Shown piece after piece: positions 1 to 10,816 of a DNA stretch of 64,000 nt (within the stretch, counting starts at the first letter, position 1; each line of letters starts with the position of its first letter). The position numbers and the translations under genes were made by a program. This DNA is from Alteromonas sp. LMIT006 (GTDB taxonomy: Bacteria; Pseudomonadota; Gammaproteobacteria; Enterobacterales; Alteromonadaceae), in the NCBI RefSeq assembly GCF_024300645.1, contig NZ_CP101291.1, positions 1,302,001-1,366,000 of the forward strand, written 5' to 3'. Under the pieces are notes generated by a model. The model worked only from the letters and a program-made list of their open reading frames with translations, was not told the DNA's origin and did no database searches.

Positions 1-1133
1 ATATCCTGTGTGATCATATTTGCATCTTCTCGAATCGATATCCCTGCAGGTAAGTCATCCACAAGCCAGGAGCCAATCAGAGTGTAGTGTTGTTCGAACT
101 TTGGTAATTCGGTAAAAGCCTGATAAATATACCCTTCGTTTCCATAAGGACCATCTGAACTATAAGTTGTTTGTCCATCATTAATAATAATAATATTGGC
201 ACCTTCGCGAGAAAAGATCGGTTTTTTGACCCATTTACCGGTATCTATGTTGTTGGCTTCATCAGCAAAATAGGCTGGCAATAGATTAGGGTGATTGGGA
301 AAGAGTTTCCACAGCATAGGCAACAAGGCTTTATTCGAAATAATTGCTTTATAAGCAGGCTCTAGCCAATGCACTTGACTGGAATAAAGGTGCTCAGCAA
401 AGGGATCGGCAAAAATGTTTTCCCATGGATAGAGTTTGAAACAATGCGAAATGACGCGGTCGAGTTTGTCGGTATAAAAGCCCTCAGGTGAGACCCCCAT
501 GTCTTCAATAAAAACAAAAAAGTCTCTTAGTCCGGCTTCTGCCGCGCAATCTTGTAAATACTGAACGGTTCCGCGATCTTCGATCGTGTCTTTGCAGCAA
601 GCAAAGTGCATTTGCGACATCTGATAGTACTCACGCAGATTGGCAAAGCGGTGCACAAGTTTCTCTTGTAGTGAATTAAACTGGTCAGTATGAGGAGGCA
701 ATATGCCACTTTGAACTTGTTCTTCTAACCACAGCCACTGCCAGAATCCGGTTTCATATAAACTCGTCGGCGTGTCTGCGTTGTTTTCGAGTAATTTGGC
801 GGGGCCTTTGCCATTGTAGGCAAGGTCCATACGGCTATACAAACTGGGCGCTTTATGGATCCAGCTATCGCGTACCAAATCCCACATCGATTCGGGAATA
901 CAAAATTGTCGTAAATACTGCTCGTCATGCACGACCGCATCGACTACCGCTAGACACATCTGGTGCAGTTCTGCAGTCGGGTCTTCTATCTCTTGCTCAA
1001 TTTGTTGGAGTGTAAATTGATAAAAAGCGGATTCATCCCAGTAAGGCTCGCCATACATGGTATGAAAGTGAAAGCCGTATTCGAGTGCTTTAGCTTGCCA
1101 GTTTGGACGTTCTGCGCAAGTTTGTCGAATCAT
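1..1133 (-). CDS. YgiC/YjfC-like ATP-grasp ligase (glutathionylspermidine synthase family), 3' end cut by window
   Basis: The protein opens MIRQTCAERPNWQAKALEYG and carries the family stretches HTMYGEPYWDE, AELHQMC, PSLYSRMDLAYNGKG and LLENNADTPTSLYE. These match the E. coli YgiC/YjfC branch of the glutathionylspermidine synthetase C-terminal (ATP-grasp) family. The reading frame runs off the window edge inside GIREDANMITQD, so only about ten C-terminal residues are missing. ATP-grasp enzymes of this family join a carboxylate to an amine, but the substrate of the YgiC branch is not settled and I do not assign one. The start ATG lies 12 bp after the stop of the DUF1190 lipoprotein gene, so the two are probably co-transcribed with the DUF350 and channel genes upstream. 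Confidence 0.88.
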   Translation of the reverse strand, partial: MIRQTCAERPNWQAKALEYGFHFHTMYGEPYWDESAFYQFTLQQIEQEIEDPTAELHQMCLAVVDAVVHDEQYLRQFCIPESMWDLVRDSWIHKAPSLYSRMDLAYNGKGPAKLLENNADTPTSLYETGFWQWLWLEEQVQSGILPPHTDQFNSLQEKLVHRFANLREYYQMSQMHFACCKDTIEDRGTVQYLQDCAAEAGLRDFFVFIEDMGVSPEGFYTDKLDRVISHCFKLYPWENIFADPFAEHLYSSQVHWLEPAYKAIISNKALLPMLWKLFPNHPNLLPAYFADEANNIDTGKWVKKPIFSREGANIIIINDGQTTYSSDGPYGNEGYIYQAFTELPKFEQHYTLIGSWLVDDLPAGISIREDANMITQD

Positions 1134-1145
1134 TGCGTGCTGAAC

Positions 1146-1787
1146 CTAACCACCAAAACCTCGTGAGCTACTGCGGGTGGCAACGGATTTACCAAATCCA
1201 CCTCTAGATAAGGTGCGACTCGCAGTTGGTTTGGCTTTGAAATCACTGCCGTATACTTTGGTCGCCGTTCTATGGGTGCCACCAAAGCTTTTGCCAGACG
1301 CGTCAAACCATTGATTTCGCAAAGATGAGCGACGCGAATACGAAGTGAATAAAGGTTGAGAATAATAGCGTTTTTTCTTTTTTTTCTTAAAATCGATATC
1401 CCAATCATCATCTTGAAACAGCATGCGACTTAGCATAAATCCGGCCATGAAAGGCATAAAGAAAGAGCCGTTTTCGTTGCTAACGTATTCACATCGGTCT
1501 TCACCAAATTCAAATTCGCAGTCGCGCTCATTACTGAATCGAGGTGCAGTTCTGACCGCGTCTTCAACCGCGCTTTCATAAGCATATTGGCACTGTTCAA
1601 AAAATCCTGGGTTGTTGTCGGTACACTCACCTAGTGAGCGATAGATATCAGCGACTTCGGGTTCTTCACCGCAACCCGATAATAAAACCGCAGCAATTCC
1701 TACAGCTAGCGGTTTGACAGCAAATACTTTGCGGTAACGATTAAGCTGGATGGCGCTGCGTTTGGTACTTTTTGAGGACATGGTCAT
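1146..1787 (-). CDS. DUF1190 family lipoprotein (YgiB/YjfM-like)
   Basis: A 213-aa protein with a basic N-terminus, one hydrophobic segment and a lipobox LLSGC with the lipidated Cys at about residue 39, so it is probably membrane anchored. Its middle part carries a Cys-containing region (GECTDNNPG, FEQCQYAYESAV, NERDCEFEFGEDRCEYV). It continues with a run of six lysines and ends in a low-complexity Ser/Arg/Gly tail (TRSSSRGFGG). This layout fits the YgiB/YjfM (DUF1190) family, which sits beside the YgiC/YjfC ATP-grasp genes in enterobacteria. I chose the ATG at 1787 because AAGGA lies just upstream; the frame is open to 1814. The molecular role is unknown; a target or anchor for the neighbouring ligase is only a guess. 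Confidence 0.82.
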   Translation of the reverse strand: MTMSSKSTKRSAIQLNRYRKVFAVKPLAVGIAAVLLSGCGEEPEVADIYRSLGECTDNNPGFFEQCQYAYESAVEDAVRTAPRFSNERDCEFEFGEDRCEYVSNENGSFFMPFMAGFMLSRMLFQDDDWDIDFKKKKKKRYYSQPLFTSYSRRSSLRNQWFDASGKSFGGTHRTATKVYGSDFKAKPTASRTLSRGGFGKSVATRSSSRGFGG

Positions 1788-1798
1788 GGTAAGTCCTT

Positions 1799-2206
1799 TT
1801 AGTAAGACATGCAAGCTGCGTTTAGAATACCCACGGCCACAGAAACCAAACCAAGCATGACCCCCGCAGACGTTTCATTGTTTTCAATACGTTCACTAAT
1901 CATTGGCATGAACGTCAGCTTGAGTATGACAAAAGCCAGAAGCTGAGCAACCAAAGCGACCAACGCCCATACGATAAAATCTATATAAGCAACGGAATTA
2001 CTTGCAGCACCGCCGACAGCGATCGCAAAACCTACCACAGCGCCACCAAACGCAACCGCAGCAGCGGTATTTTGTTGTTCTTTGATAAGTTGCCACTCAT
2101 TATGGGGGGTCACAAAGGCGTAGATAATTTTAAATAAAAACAACAAGGCAATGGCAGAACCAAAATACAGTGCAAAATTACCTGTGCTGGTCAATAAATC
2201 AAGCAT
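1799..2206 (-). CDS. DUF350 family inner-membrane protein (YjfL-like)
   Basis: A 135-aa hydrophobic protein with about four membrane segments arranged as two similar halves: residues 10-32 and 48-70, then 74-97 and 115-133. The motif AAAVAFGGAVVGFAIAVGG is typical of the DUF350 repeat. Its ATG overlaps the last 8 nt of the upstream channel gene (ATGCTTGA), and its stop lies 11 bp before the DUF1190 start, so translation of the cluster is probably coupled. YjfL/DUF350 proteins recur next to DUF1190 and YgiC/YjfC ATP-grasp genes in many proteobacteria; the biochemical function is unknown. Confidence 0.85.
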   Translation of the reverse strand: MLDLLTSTGNFALYFGSAIALLFLFKIIYAFVTPHNEWQLIKEQQNTAAAVAFGGAVVGFAIAVGGAASNSVAYIDFIVWALVALVAQLLAFVILKLTFMPMISERIENNETSAGVMLGLVSVAVGILNAACMSY

Positions 2207-3266
2207 TATGAATTCCTTCTACAAAAGCATGCCACTGCATGTCATTAATACGACTGCGAGCGATATAAAAAACGCGGTCGCCTGGGTGAATTTGAGTGTC
2301 AAAACTTGGGTTAACGATGATGTGTTGCTTGTCATCTGCTTTAGCATAGCCGATAAAAATGGCATCGTGGATGTGTTTTATTTGGATAAATATATCCGAC
2401 ACTTCAATACAGCCAACATCTTGAGGCACTATGGTTGAGTACTGTTCATGCCCATCAGCGACACTTAACAAATCGTGATGCAGCAACGATGAACCTGGAT
2501 CAAAGGCGGACTTGGCCAGCATTTCAACCGCTACCGATGGGGTGCATTCGACATTAGGACAATGCTGTTGTAACAAACTCACCAAAGATTCGTCATTAAA
2601 GTATGCAACTATATGAGCATTGGGATTGTGCTTTGAACAAAATAGCGCAGTCGTCATGGTAATGTCATCATGTGGATTATCAATCAAGATGGTTTTGGCA
2701 CTATTGACATTTGCTTTGTTCATATCTTCTTCACGGTTAAAAGATGACACGCGAACAAATTCAATTTCACCTGGCATAGGGTTTTCAATATCGGCTTTGA
2801 CACACAGTACAATGTCGACTTTTTCGGTACTTTGTTGACGTTCTTTAAGCAGTAATTGCAACAATTGAATGGTGCGTTCATCGTTCCAACCTAAGATCAA
2901 AATATGTTGTTCGTTCATGATGCTCTTTAGTCCTCTAATATCCAGTTGCCATTGTCTGCTTAGCCAAGCGGCGATTCGTCCGATTACCAAAGCAAAAAGC
3001 GACAGTCCCACCGGAATCACAAATAAACTGACGACCCATTTGCCTGCATCCGTGGTTGGCGAAAAATCACCGTATCCGACGGTCGATGTTGTGACAATAA
3101 TGTAGTACACAAAATCCGTTGGCGAAGTAACACTGATTTCCCCCACGGCATATAGTAGTGCCCATGTGGTCACAACATAACCAAGCAACACCAAAGCGAT
3201 ATTAGTGCCACTGGCGTGATTGAAGTATTTTACAAAGGAGCGTTTGACTTTTTGCCAGAGAGTCAT
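2199..3266 (-). CDS. Two-TM potassium channel with cytoplasmic RCK (TrkA-N/TrkA-C) domain
   Basis: A 355-aa ion channel. A first membrane helix (about residues 22-42) and a pore loop with the selectivity filter TVGYGD (about 62-67) are followed by a second helix (about 79-101). The cytoplasmic part is an RCK domain starting at HILILGWNDERTIQLL, where the usual glycine-rich nucleotide motif is altered, and it ends in a TrkA-C-like domain. Such channels pass K+ across the inner membrane under gating by ligand bound to RCK. It is the first gene of a four-gene unit with DUF350, DUF1190 and ATP-grasp proteins. I see no strong ribosome binding site before the ATG. The 297 bp upstream toward queA contain no other gene. 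Confidence 0.9.
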   Translation of the reverse strand: MTLWQKVKRSFVKYFNHASGTNIALVLLGYVVTTWALLYAVGEISVTSPTDFVYYIIVTTSTVGYGDFSPTTDAGKWVVSLFVIPVGLSLFALVIGRIAAWLSRQWQLDIRGLKSIMNEQHILILGWNDERTIQLLQLLLKERQQSTEKVDIVLCVKADIENPMPGEIEFVRVSSFNREEDMNKANVNSAKTILIDNPHDDITMTTALFCSKHNPNAHIVAYFNDESLVSLLQQHCPNVECTPSVAVEMLAKSAFDPGSSLLHHDLLSVADGHEQYSTIVPQDVGCIEVSDIFIQIKHIHDAIFIGYAKADDKQHIIVNPSFDTQIHPGDRVFYIARSRINDMQWHAFVEGIHNA

Positions 3267-3364
3267 GTGTTTGATTAATAATTAAAATGTGAATTTAGTC
3301 TACGAAGTTGCGAACCAAAAATCCACCGCAAAATGTAAGAAAGCATGACCATTGCGTTTAATAC

Positions 3365-3404
3365 AAAAAGCCCACTTCAGTGAGATGGGCAAATCGGCTT
3401 TTGG
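3365..3404. other. Imperfect nested inverted repeat in the channel-queA intergenic region
   Basis: AAAAGCC and GGCTTTT flank a second inverted repeat GCCCA/TGGGC. It lies upstream of both divergent genes, so it is not an obvious terminator for either. The rest of the 3267-3563 gap holds the queA promoter and nothing else I can name. Confidence 0.3.
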
Positions 3405-3511
3405 AGCAGACACACTAAATCACTGTGTTACACTAACTCTAGTCGGTTCCCCCAAATTCTGATGTGCGACTTTTTACACCTAGGTATATCAATCAATACC
3501 GACAGTTTTAC

Positions 3512-3539
3512 TTGCCTTGTATGCCGACCAAAGTACAAT
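3512..3539 (+). promoter_or_regulatory. Putative sigma70 promoter of queA-tgt
   Basis: TTGCCT, 16 bp, TACAAT, ending 24 bp before the queA ATG. It is the only good sigma70-like pair I see in front of queA. Confidence 0.5.
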
Positions 3540-3563
3540 ATCGGCAAATTTCTGAGGTAGCGT

Positions 3564-4604
3564 ATGAAAACATCTGATTTTGGCTTTGATTTACCAGAGC
3601 ATTTGATTGCCAAGTATCCCACAGCAGACCGAACAGCGTCTAGGTTACTTCATTTAAATGGTAAAACAGGGGCGGTAGCAGACTATCGATTCCCACAAAT
3701 GTTGGAGTTTGTGGAAGAAGGTGATTTACTCATTTTTAACGACACACGAGTCATCCCTGCGCGCTTGCTAGGGCAAAAAAGCTCAGGTGGAAAAGTCGAA
3801 GTATTGGTCGAAAGAATGCTTGACGATAATCGAGTATTAGCACATGTTCGAGCCAGTAAAGCCCCTAAAGTCGGTGCCATGTTGCGCTTAGAAAACGCGC
3901 TTGATGTCGAGATGCTGGGACGTGATGGTGCGCTGTTTGAGCTCAAATTCTTAACCGACATGAGCGTGTTAGAATGCCTTGAGCAATATGGACATATTCC
4001 ACTACCCCCTTATATTGACCGTCCAGACGAAGATTCAGATAAGGAGCGTTATCAAACTGTCTATAACAACAAGCCAGGAGCTGTGGCTGCCCCTACTGCG
4101 GGTCTACACTTTGATGACGATCTATTAGCTAAACTAAAAGAGAAAGGTGTGCAAGTTGGCTTTGTCACCTTGCATGTGGGAGCAGGCACCTTCCAACCAG
4201 TCAAAGTGGATAATGTTGAAGAACACACTATGCACGCTGAATATGCGGAAGTCTCAGAAGCGATTGTGGCACAAATCAAAGCAACAAAAGCTGCGGGAAA
4301 ACGAGTCATTGCAGTGGGAACAACTTCGATGCGCTCGGTGGAAACAGCAGCCAAAAAAGGCGATGAGACAGGTGAGTTACTGGTGCCTTTTTACGATGAT
4401 ACTGAAATTTTCATTTATCCGGGGTTTGAATTTAAAGTATTTGATGCGATGTTCACCAATTTTCATTTGCCAGAATCCACTTTGATGATGTTGATCAGTG
4501 CTTTTGCAGGCAAGGAATATGTTATGAATGCGTATCAGCACGCTATTCGCAATGAGTATCGGTTCTTTAGTTACGGTGATTCGATGTTTATCGAACGTGC
4601 TTAG
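3564..4604 (+). CDS. queA: S-adenosylmethionine:tRNA ribosyltransferase-isomerase QueA
   Basis: A 346-aa protein, the usual QueA length. It transfers and isomerises the ribosyl part of S-adenosylmethionine onto 7-aminomethyl-7-deazaguanine in tRNA, giving epoxyqueuosine. It opens [19 protein letters not shown] and contains the family stretches [45 protein letters not shown] and the C-terminal [23 protein letters not shown] precedes the ATG. The next gene is tgt, the enzyme acting just before QueA in the same pathway, the standard gammaproteobacterial order. Confidence 0.97.
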   Translation: MKTSDFGFDLPEHLIAKYPTADRTASRLLHLNGKTGAVADYRFPQMLEFVEEGDLLIFNDTRVIPARLLGQKSSGGKVEVLVERMLDDNRVLAHVRASKAPKVGAMLRLENALDVEMLGRDGALFELKFLTDMSVLECLEQYGHIPLPPYIDRPDEDSDKERYQTVYNNKPGAVAAPTAGLHFDDDLLAKLKEKGVQVGFVTLHVGAGTFQPVKVDNVEEHTMHAEYAEVSEAIVAQIKATKAAGKRVIAVGTTSMRSVETAAKKGDETGELLVPFYDDTEIFIYPGFEFKVFDAMFTNFHLPESTLMMLISAFAGKEYVMNAYQHAIRNEYRFFSYGDSMFIERA

Positions 4605-4667
4605 TTTGATAGACTATGCGCCATATTTTGGCGTGATTTATCCAACGCCGTATTACAGCGAGAATAG

Positions 4668-5789
<1,122 letters not shown>

Positions 5790-5856
5790 TTGATTTACAA
5801 TTTAACAATCAATATTAAATACAAATAACAATTGAAAGACCATAGGAAGAAACATT

Positions 5857-6195
5857 ATGTCATTATTTATAGCAGACGCTCACGCTCAAACCGCCGGTGC
5901 TCCAGCAGGAGGAAGTGGTATTGAATTATTAATTATGTTGGCTGTGTTCGGCTTGATTTTTTACTTTTTATTGTACCGCCCGCAAGCTAAGCGTGTAAAA
6001 GAGCACAAAAATCTTGTTGCGTCTTTGGCAAAGGGCGATGAAGTGATTACTGGTGGTGGTTTAATGGGTAAAATCACCAAAGTAACAGATGAAAAAGATT
6101 TCATCGAAATTGCGTTAAACGACAATAATAATGTCTTGGTACAAAAGAACGCCGTCACAGCCGTTTTGCCAAAAGGCACGATGAAGTCGCTATAA
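5857..6195 (+). CDS. yajC: Sec translocon accessory protein YajC
   Basis: A 112-aa single-pass inner-membrane protein associated with SecDF. It has a short N-terminus (FIADAHAQTAGAPAGG), one membrane helix at about residues 22-42 and then the family hallmark YRPQAKRVKEHKNL followed by a small cytoplasmic domain with GDEVITGGGLMGKI. The gene sits between tgt and secD as in other gammaproteobacteria and has AGGAAG upstream of its ATG. A terminator-like hairpin follows it. Confidence 0.96.
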   Translation: MSLFIADAHAQTAGAPAGGSGIELLIMLAVFGLIFYFLLYRPQAKRVKEHKNLVASLAKGDEVITGGGLMGKITKVTDEKDFIEIALNDNNNVLVQKNAVTAVLPKGTMKSL

Positions 6196-6207
6196 CACAA
6201 GCGCAAA

Positions 6208-6237
6208 TGGGCACTAACAAGTGCCCATTATTGTTTT
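6208..6237 (+). terminator. Terminator-like hairpin between yajC and secD
   Basis: TGGGCACT, loop AACA, AGTGCCCA, then TTATTGTTTT. The 8-bp perfect stem with a T-rich tail may stop or attenuate transcription before secD, so secD expression could be set below that of yajC. Confidence 0.7.
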
Positions 6238-6265
6238 ACCCCTTGCCAAATTTTAAGGACTGGTC

Positions 6266-8110
6266 GTGTTAAATAAGACCCCCATTTGGAAATATTTTCT
6301 TGTCGTCATCGTACTTGGTCTGTGCGCGTTATACGCTATGCCAAACTTGTATGGTGAGGATCATGCCATTCAAATCTCTGCTAGCCGTAATGCAGTCGTT
6401 AATGAACAGCTGCTAGCACGTGTTGAGTCTACGCTTGCGAACGCAGAGATCAAAACCAAACGCAGTGAATTAGACGTAGACAAACTCCTAATCAGGCTGT
6501 TTGATTCAGACTCCCAATTAGTGGCCCGAGAAACTATTCAGCGCGCGTTAGGTGACGATTACATTGTAGCCATGAACCTTGCCCCTGATACGCCCCAATG
6601 GCTAGCTGATCTCGGTGGTTCGCCAATGAAGCTAGGCTTAGATTTACGAGGTGGTGTACATTTTTTGATGGAAGTGGATATGAATTCCGCTATCGCTAAA
6701 GCCCAGGAAGATTTGGTTGGAGATTTTCGCACCTCTTTGCGTGAAGAAAATTTGCGCTATCGCTCGGTAAAACCGGTCGGGCAAAATGTCCAGGTACAAT
6801 TTCGCGATCAAGACACGTTAGACAGTGCTAAATTCTTTTTGCGTAACCGCAACGGTGATTTGTTATTCAGTGAACGGGACGGCCTCATTTTAGATGTGGC
6901 TTTTTCCGAGAATCGCTTACGCTTAATCCGTGATAACGCAGTCAAGCAGAACATTACCATTATTCGTGAGCGGGTGAACCAACTTGGTGTTGCAGAGCCA
7001 GTTGTGCAAAAGCAAGGCGCAGAACGCATTGTGGTTCAATTACCGGGCATTCAAGATACGGCGAAAGCCAAAGAGATTTTGAACGCGACTGCGACTCTAG
7101 AATTTCGCATGGTTGACCAAGATAACGATGTTCGCGATGCATTGAATGGACGAGTACCGCCTTCTTCTATTCTTCTCAATGACCGTTCAGGACAGCCATA
7201 TTTACTCAAAAAACGCGTCATGCTAACGGGTAATCACATTGTGGACGCCAACTCGGGCGTTGATGAATACGGAGTGCCACAGGTCAATATTTCACTTGAT
7301 TCTAAAGGTGGCACGAAGATGTCCCAAGGAACCAAAGATAATATTGGTAACCCAATGGCAACGGTATTCATAGAATACAAAACGACGGGTGAGCGAGATG
7401 CGAATGGCAACCTGATTTTTGAGAAAAAAGAAGAGATTATTTCTGTCGCAACAATTCAAGCTCGCTTAGGTGCCTCGTTCCGTATTACGGGGTTAGATTC
7501 GCCTAAAGAAGCTAGAGATTTGGCTTTGTTATTAAGAGCGGGTGCTTTGATTGCTCCTATTTCAATTGTCGAAGAGCGTACCGTGGGTCCAAGTCTAGGT
7601 GCAGAGAACATTGAATTAGGTATGATTGCCATTCAATCGGGTTTGGCTTTAGTACTGATTTTTATGTTGTTTTATTATAAAGCTTTCGGCATCGTGGCGA
7701 ATATCGCATTGGTCACTAACCTAGTGATGATAGTGGGTATTATGTCTATGATCCCCGGTGCAACGCTTACTCTACCTGGTATGGCCGGGATTGTTCTGAC
7801 TGTTGGTATGGCCGTAGATGCAAATGTATTGATATACGAGCGAATACGAGAAGAACTCCGTGAAGGTCGCTCGCCACAGCAAGCCATTCATCATGGTTAC
7901 GATAGTGCATTTTCTACTATTTTAGATGCAAATATCACGACTTTTATTGCTGGTTTGATTTTGTTCGCTGTCGGTACCGGACCAATTAAGGGTTTCTCTA
8001 TTACCTTAATGATTGGCATCATCACCTCTATGTTCACGGCAATTGTTGTAACTAGAGTACTAGTGAATGCTATCTGGGGTGGTCGTCGCATTGAAAAGTT
8101 GTGGATTTAG
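6266..8110 (+). CDS. secD: Protein translocase subunit SecD
   Basis: A 614-aa inner-membrane protein that works with SecF to pull translocated proteins out on the periplasmic side using the proton gradient. It has one N-terminal helix (about 11-28), a large periplasmic region beginning [16 protein letters not shown], and then five C-terminal helices with [17 protein letters not shown] and the preceding [20 protein letters not shown]. The start is GTG with AAGGA six bases upstream. secF follows after 9 bp. Confidence 0.97.
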   Translation: MLNKTPIWKYFLVVIVLGLCALYAMPNLYGEDHAIQISASRNAVVNEQLLARVESTLANAEIKTKRSELDVDKLLIRLFDSDSQLVARETIQRALGDDYIVAMNLAPDTPQWLADLGGSPMKLGLDLRGGVHFLMEVDMNSAIAKAQEDLVGDFRTSLREENLRYRSVKPVGQNVQVQFRDQDTLDSAKFFLRNRNGDLLFSERDGLILDVAFSENRLRLIRDNAVKQNITIIRERVNQLGVAEPVVQKQGAERIVVQLPGIQDTAKAKEILNATATLEFRMVDQDNDVRDALNGRVPPSSILLNDRSGQPYLLKKRVMLTGNHIVDANSGVDEYGVPQVNISLDSKGGTKMSQGTKDNIGNPMATVFIEYKTTGERDANGNLIFEKKEEIISVATIQARLGASFRITGLDSPKEARDLALLLRAGALIAPISIVEERTVGPSLGAENIELGMIAIQSGLALVLIFMLFYYKAFGIVANIALVTNLVMIVGIMSMIPGATLTLPGMAGIVLTVGMAVDANVLIYERIREELREGRSPQQAIHHGYDSAFSTILDANITTFIAGLILFAVGTGPIKGFSITLMIGIITSMFTAIVVTRVLVNAIWGGRRIEKLWI

Positions 8111-8119
8111 GAGAATAAC

Positions 8120-9061
8120 ATGCAATTATTAAAAATAAACTCCACAATTAAGTTTATGAAATTGCGCATACCTGCGATGGTTTTGTCTAGTTTATTGATT
8201 TTGGGGTCACTTACCTCTTTGGCGGTAAACCAACTTAATTGGGGCTTAGATTTTACTGGTGGTACGCTCATAGAAGTGGGTTACCCTAAAGCGGCTAAGC
8301 TTGATGAAATTCGAGCGCAATTGGATGAAGCTGGCTTTTCCGATGCAATCGTACAAAACTTTGGTAGTTCACAAGATGTCTTAATCCGAATTGCTCCACG
8401 CGATGGGGTAAAAGCGGCTCAGATAGGTGACCAAATTATGGCGTCACTGCGGGCAGATGGCACAGATGTGGACATGCGTCGAATTGAATTCGTAGGTCCT
8501 CAAGTGGGAGAAGAGTTGACGGAACAAGGTGGTTTAGCCATGTTGACAGCGTTGATTTGTATCTTGTTGTACGTCATGATGCGCTTTGAATGGCGTTTTG
8601 CGCTGGGTTCTGTCAGCGCGCTTGCGCATGACGTAATCATCACGCTAGGTTTGTTTTCGGTGTTACAACTCGAGTTTGATCTGACCATATTGGCTGCAAT
8701 ATTAGCGGTCATAGGCTATTCACTTAACGACACGATTGTTGTATCAGACCGTATCCGTGAAAACTTTCGCAAAATTCGTAAAGAAGAACCAGAAGGTATT
8801 ATCAATATCTCTCTGACCCAGACACTGAATCGAACCATTATTACATCTGTAACAACGATATTAGTTTTGTTAGCGCTATTTTTTAAAGGTGGTGCATTGA
8901 TACATGGCTTCTCAACGGCGTTGTTATTTGGCGTCGTAATTGGAACTTACTCTTCAATTTATATCTCGAGTTCAGTTGCGCTGTTATTAGGTATTTCAAA
9001 AGAAGACTTGATACCTGAACAGGTTGAGAAAGAGGGCGAAGACCTAGACCCGTTATTGTAA
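8120..9061 (+). CDS. secF: Protein translocase subunit SecF
   Basis: A 313-aa partner of SecD. The N-terminal helix is followed by the motif GLDFTGGTLIEVGYP, a periplasmic domain, and five membrane helices containing VIGYSLNDTIVVSDRIRENF and TQTLNRTIITSVTT. AGGAG precedes the ATG. The gene ends at a clear bidirectional terminator shared with the convergent suhB. Confidence 0.97.
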   Translation: MQLLKINSTIKFMKLRIPAMVLSSLLILGSLTSLAVNQLNWGLDFTGGTLIEVGYPKAAKLDEIRAQLDEAGFSDAIVQNFGSSQDVLIRIAPRDGVKAAQIGDQIMASLRADGTDVDMRRIEFVGPQVGEELTEQGGLAMLTALICILLYVMMRFEWRFALGSVSALAHDVIITLGLFSVLQLEFDLTILAAILAVIGYSLNDTIVVSDRIRENFRKIRKEEPEGIINISLTQTLNRTIITSVTTILVLLALFFKGGALIHGFSTALLFGVVIGTYSSIYISSSVALLLGISKEDLIPEQVEKEGEDLDPLL

Positions 9062-9072
9062 ATTGCAAAAAG

Positions 9073-9108
9073 AAAAGCGACCTAACATTGAGTGTTTAGG
9101 TCGCTTTT
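9073..9108. terminator. Bidirectional terminator between secF and suhB
   Basis: A 13-bp perfect stem (AAAAGCGACCTAA / TTAGGTCGCTTTT) with a 10-nt loop. The A-run on one side and T-run on the other let it work for both convergent genes. Confidence 0.9.
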
Positions 9109-9146
9109 GTATGTTTAACAGGTCAACATTTTTCGCGCAAAATTAA

Positions 9147-9926
9147 TTAAGCTTTGTTCAAATATTTTAGTAACTGTTGGGTGACTTTTGGATTGCCACA
9201 CACGACATCACCTGATGCCAATATGTTTTCTCCACCTTGGAAATCAGTGACCACACCACCTGATTCACGAATCAGAAGCATACCCGCGGCGATGTCCCAT
9301 GGTTTTAGCTTGGCTTCAAAATACCCATCGTATTTGCCCGCGGCTGTGTAGGCCATATCAAGTGCTGCTGAACCCGAACGACGAATATCTCCTGATTGAA
9401 TTAAGATGGGTGTAAATTTTGACATGTAATCGGCAATTCGGGCTTTATCGCGAAACGGAAAAGCTGTCGCAATAATCGCTGAAGATAACTCACGACGTTT
9501 GCCACAACGAATGCGAAAGCCGTTTAACTGAGCGCCTTGTCCTTTGGTGGCGGTAAACAAATCACCGCGAATTGGGTCAAAGACGACAGCAATTTCAAGT
9601 TTGCCTTTTATTTTTAAAGCGATAGAAACAGCAAAATGTGGGATCCCTTGGATGAAGTTGGTCGTACCATCGAGTGGGTCAATGATCCATTGATAATCTG
9701 GGTTATCAAGTGTCTCACCGGATTCTTCACCGAGAAAACTATGGTCTGGGTAGGACTGTTGAATCTTACTGATTATGGCCGCTTCTGCTTCGCGGTCAAC
9801 TTTAGTGACAAAATCATTTGCCCCTTTCATATCAATATTCAAATCATCGCGGTTTTCAAAGCCACGGGTAATAATGTTGCCTGCCGTGCGCGCGGCACGA
9901 ATGGCGATGTTAAGCATTGGATGCAT
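9147..9926 (-). CDS. suhB: Inositol-1-monophosphatase family protein SuhB
   Basis: A 259-aa Mg-dependent phosphatase; in enterobacteria SuhB also joins the rRNA transcription antitermination complex. Metal-binding motifs are visible: FLGEESGE, the signature WIIDPLDGTTNF and the C-terminal KPWDIAAGMLLIRESGG. I took the ATG giving MHPMLNIAIRAAR, which matches the E. coli start and has GAGA upstream; a GTG directly before it is also in frame. The gene is divergent from trmJ, the usual gammaproteobacterial arrangement. Confidence 0.95.
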   Translation of the reverse strand: MHPMLNIAIRAARTAGNIITRGFENRDDLNIDMKGANDFVTKVDREAEAAIISKIQQSYPDHSFLGEESGETLDNPDYQWIIDPLDGTTNFIQGIPHFAVSIALKIKGKLEIAVVFDPIRGDLFTATKGQGAQLNGFRIRCGKRRELSSAIIATAFPFRDKARIADYMSKFTPILIQSGDIRRSGSAALDMAYTAAGKYDGYFEAKLKPWDIAAGMLLIRESGGVVTDFQGGENILASGDVVCGNPKVTQQLLKYLNKA

Positions 9927-10094
9927 CACGGTCTCGCTTATCAGTAAAATTCAATTGTCAAAGAACTGCATTGGTGTAGGTTCGCCAACGCATTGTCATT
10001 ATACGCATCAGAATGAACAGCGCAAAGATAATTTTTGTCTGAGGCATGCTTATGCTAGACTTTGCACCTATTTTTGTGATGACCTTATTTCGAC

Positions 10095-10802
10095 ATGCTT
10101 GAAAACATTAAGATTGTATTAGTGAATACCTCTCACACCGGCAACATAGGTTCAACGGCTCGGGCAATGAAAACTATGGGGTTAAGTCAATTGGTGTTGG
10201 TCGACCCGATTTCAGCACCAGATGGCAAATCCAGTGCGCTTGCCGCAGGCGCTGGAGATGTACTGGCGCAAGCTAAGACGGTTTCGAAGTTAGAAGAAGC
10301 GATTGCAGACTGTTCTTTAGTGGTTGGTACCTCAGCGCGTTCACGGACATTACCTTGGCCCATGCTTGAACCAAGAGAGTGTGGTGTTCGTATGGTAAAA
10401 GAGTCATTATCAGGGCCGGTGGCGCTCGTGTTTGGTCGTGAAAACAACGGCCTGACCAACGAAGAATTACAACAATGTCATTATCATGTTTGCATCCCTG
10501 CCAACCCTGAATATTCATCTTTAAATTTGGCCGCTGCAGTCCAAACCTTATGCTACGAAATTCGCATGGGCTATCTCAAGCAAAACGAGTATCCTGATGT
10601 CGAACAAGAATATCCTCTAGCTGAAGATTTGGAGCGGTTTTATGCCCATTTAGAAAGCACGCTTAAGGATACCGGGTTTGTGGTAGAGAATCATCCGGGA
10701 CAAGTGATGGTAAAATTACGACGCCTCTTTAATAGAGCTCGCCCAGAGCGCCACGAATTAAATATCTTACGTGGCATGTTGAGCTCAATTGATAAAAAGT
10801 AA
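10095..10802 (+). CDS. trmJ: tRNA (cytidine/uridine-2'-O-)-methyltransferase TrmJ
   Basis: A 235-aa SPOUT-family enzyme that methylates the ribose of position 32 in the anticodon loop of several tRNAs. It has the N-terminal [20 protein letters not shown] and the SAM-binding knot motifs [16 protein letters not shown] and [17 protein letters not shown]. cysE follows after 14 bp and is probably in the same transcript. In E. coli trmJ likewise sits directly upstream of the isc genes. Confidence 0.96.
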   Translation: MLENIKIVLVNTSHTGNIGSTARAMKTMGLSQLVLVDPISAPDGKSSALAAGAGDVLAQAKTVSKLEEAIADCSLVVGTSARSRTLPWPMLEPRECGVRMVKESLSGPVALVFGRENNGLTNEELQQCHYHVCIPANPEYSSLNLAAAVQTLCYEIRMGYLKQNEYPDVEQEYPLAEDLERFYAHLESTLKDTGFVVENHPGQVMVKLRRLFNRARPERHELNILRGMLSSIDKK

Positions 10803-10816
10803 ACAAAGAGACTGAT

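Noticed and set aside
3267-3563. A small gene in the channel-queA gap (minus-strand frame 3428-3622)
   Set aside because: It runs into queA in antisense, has no ribosome binding site and overlaps the queA promoter.
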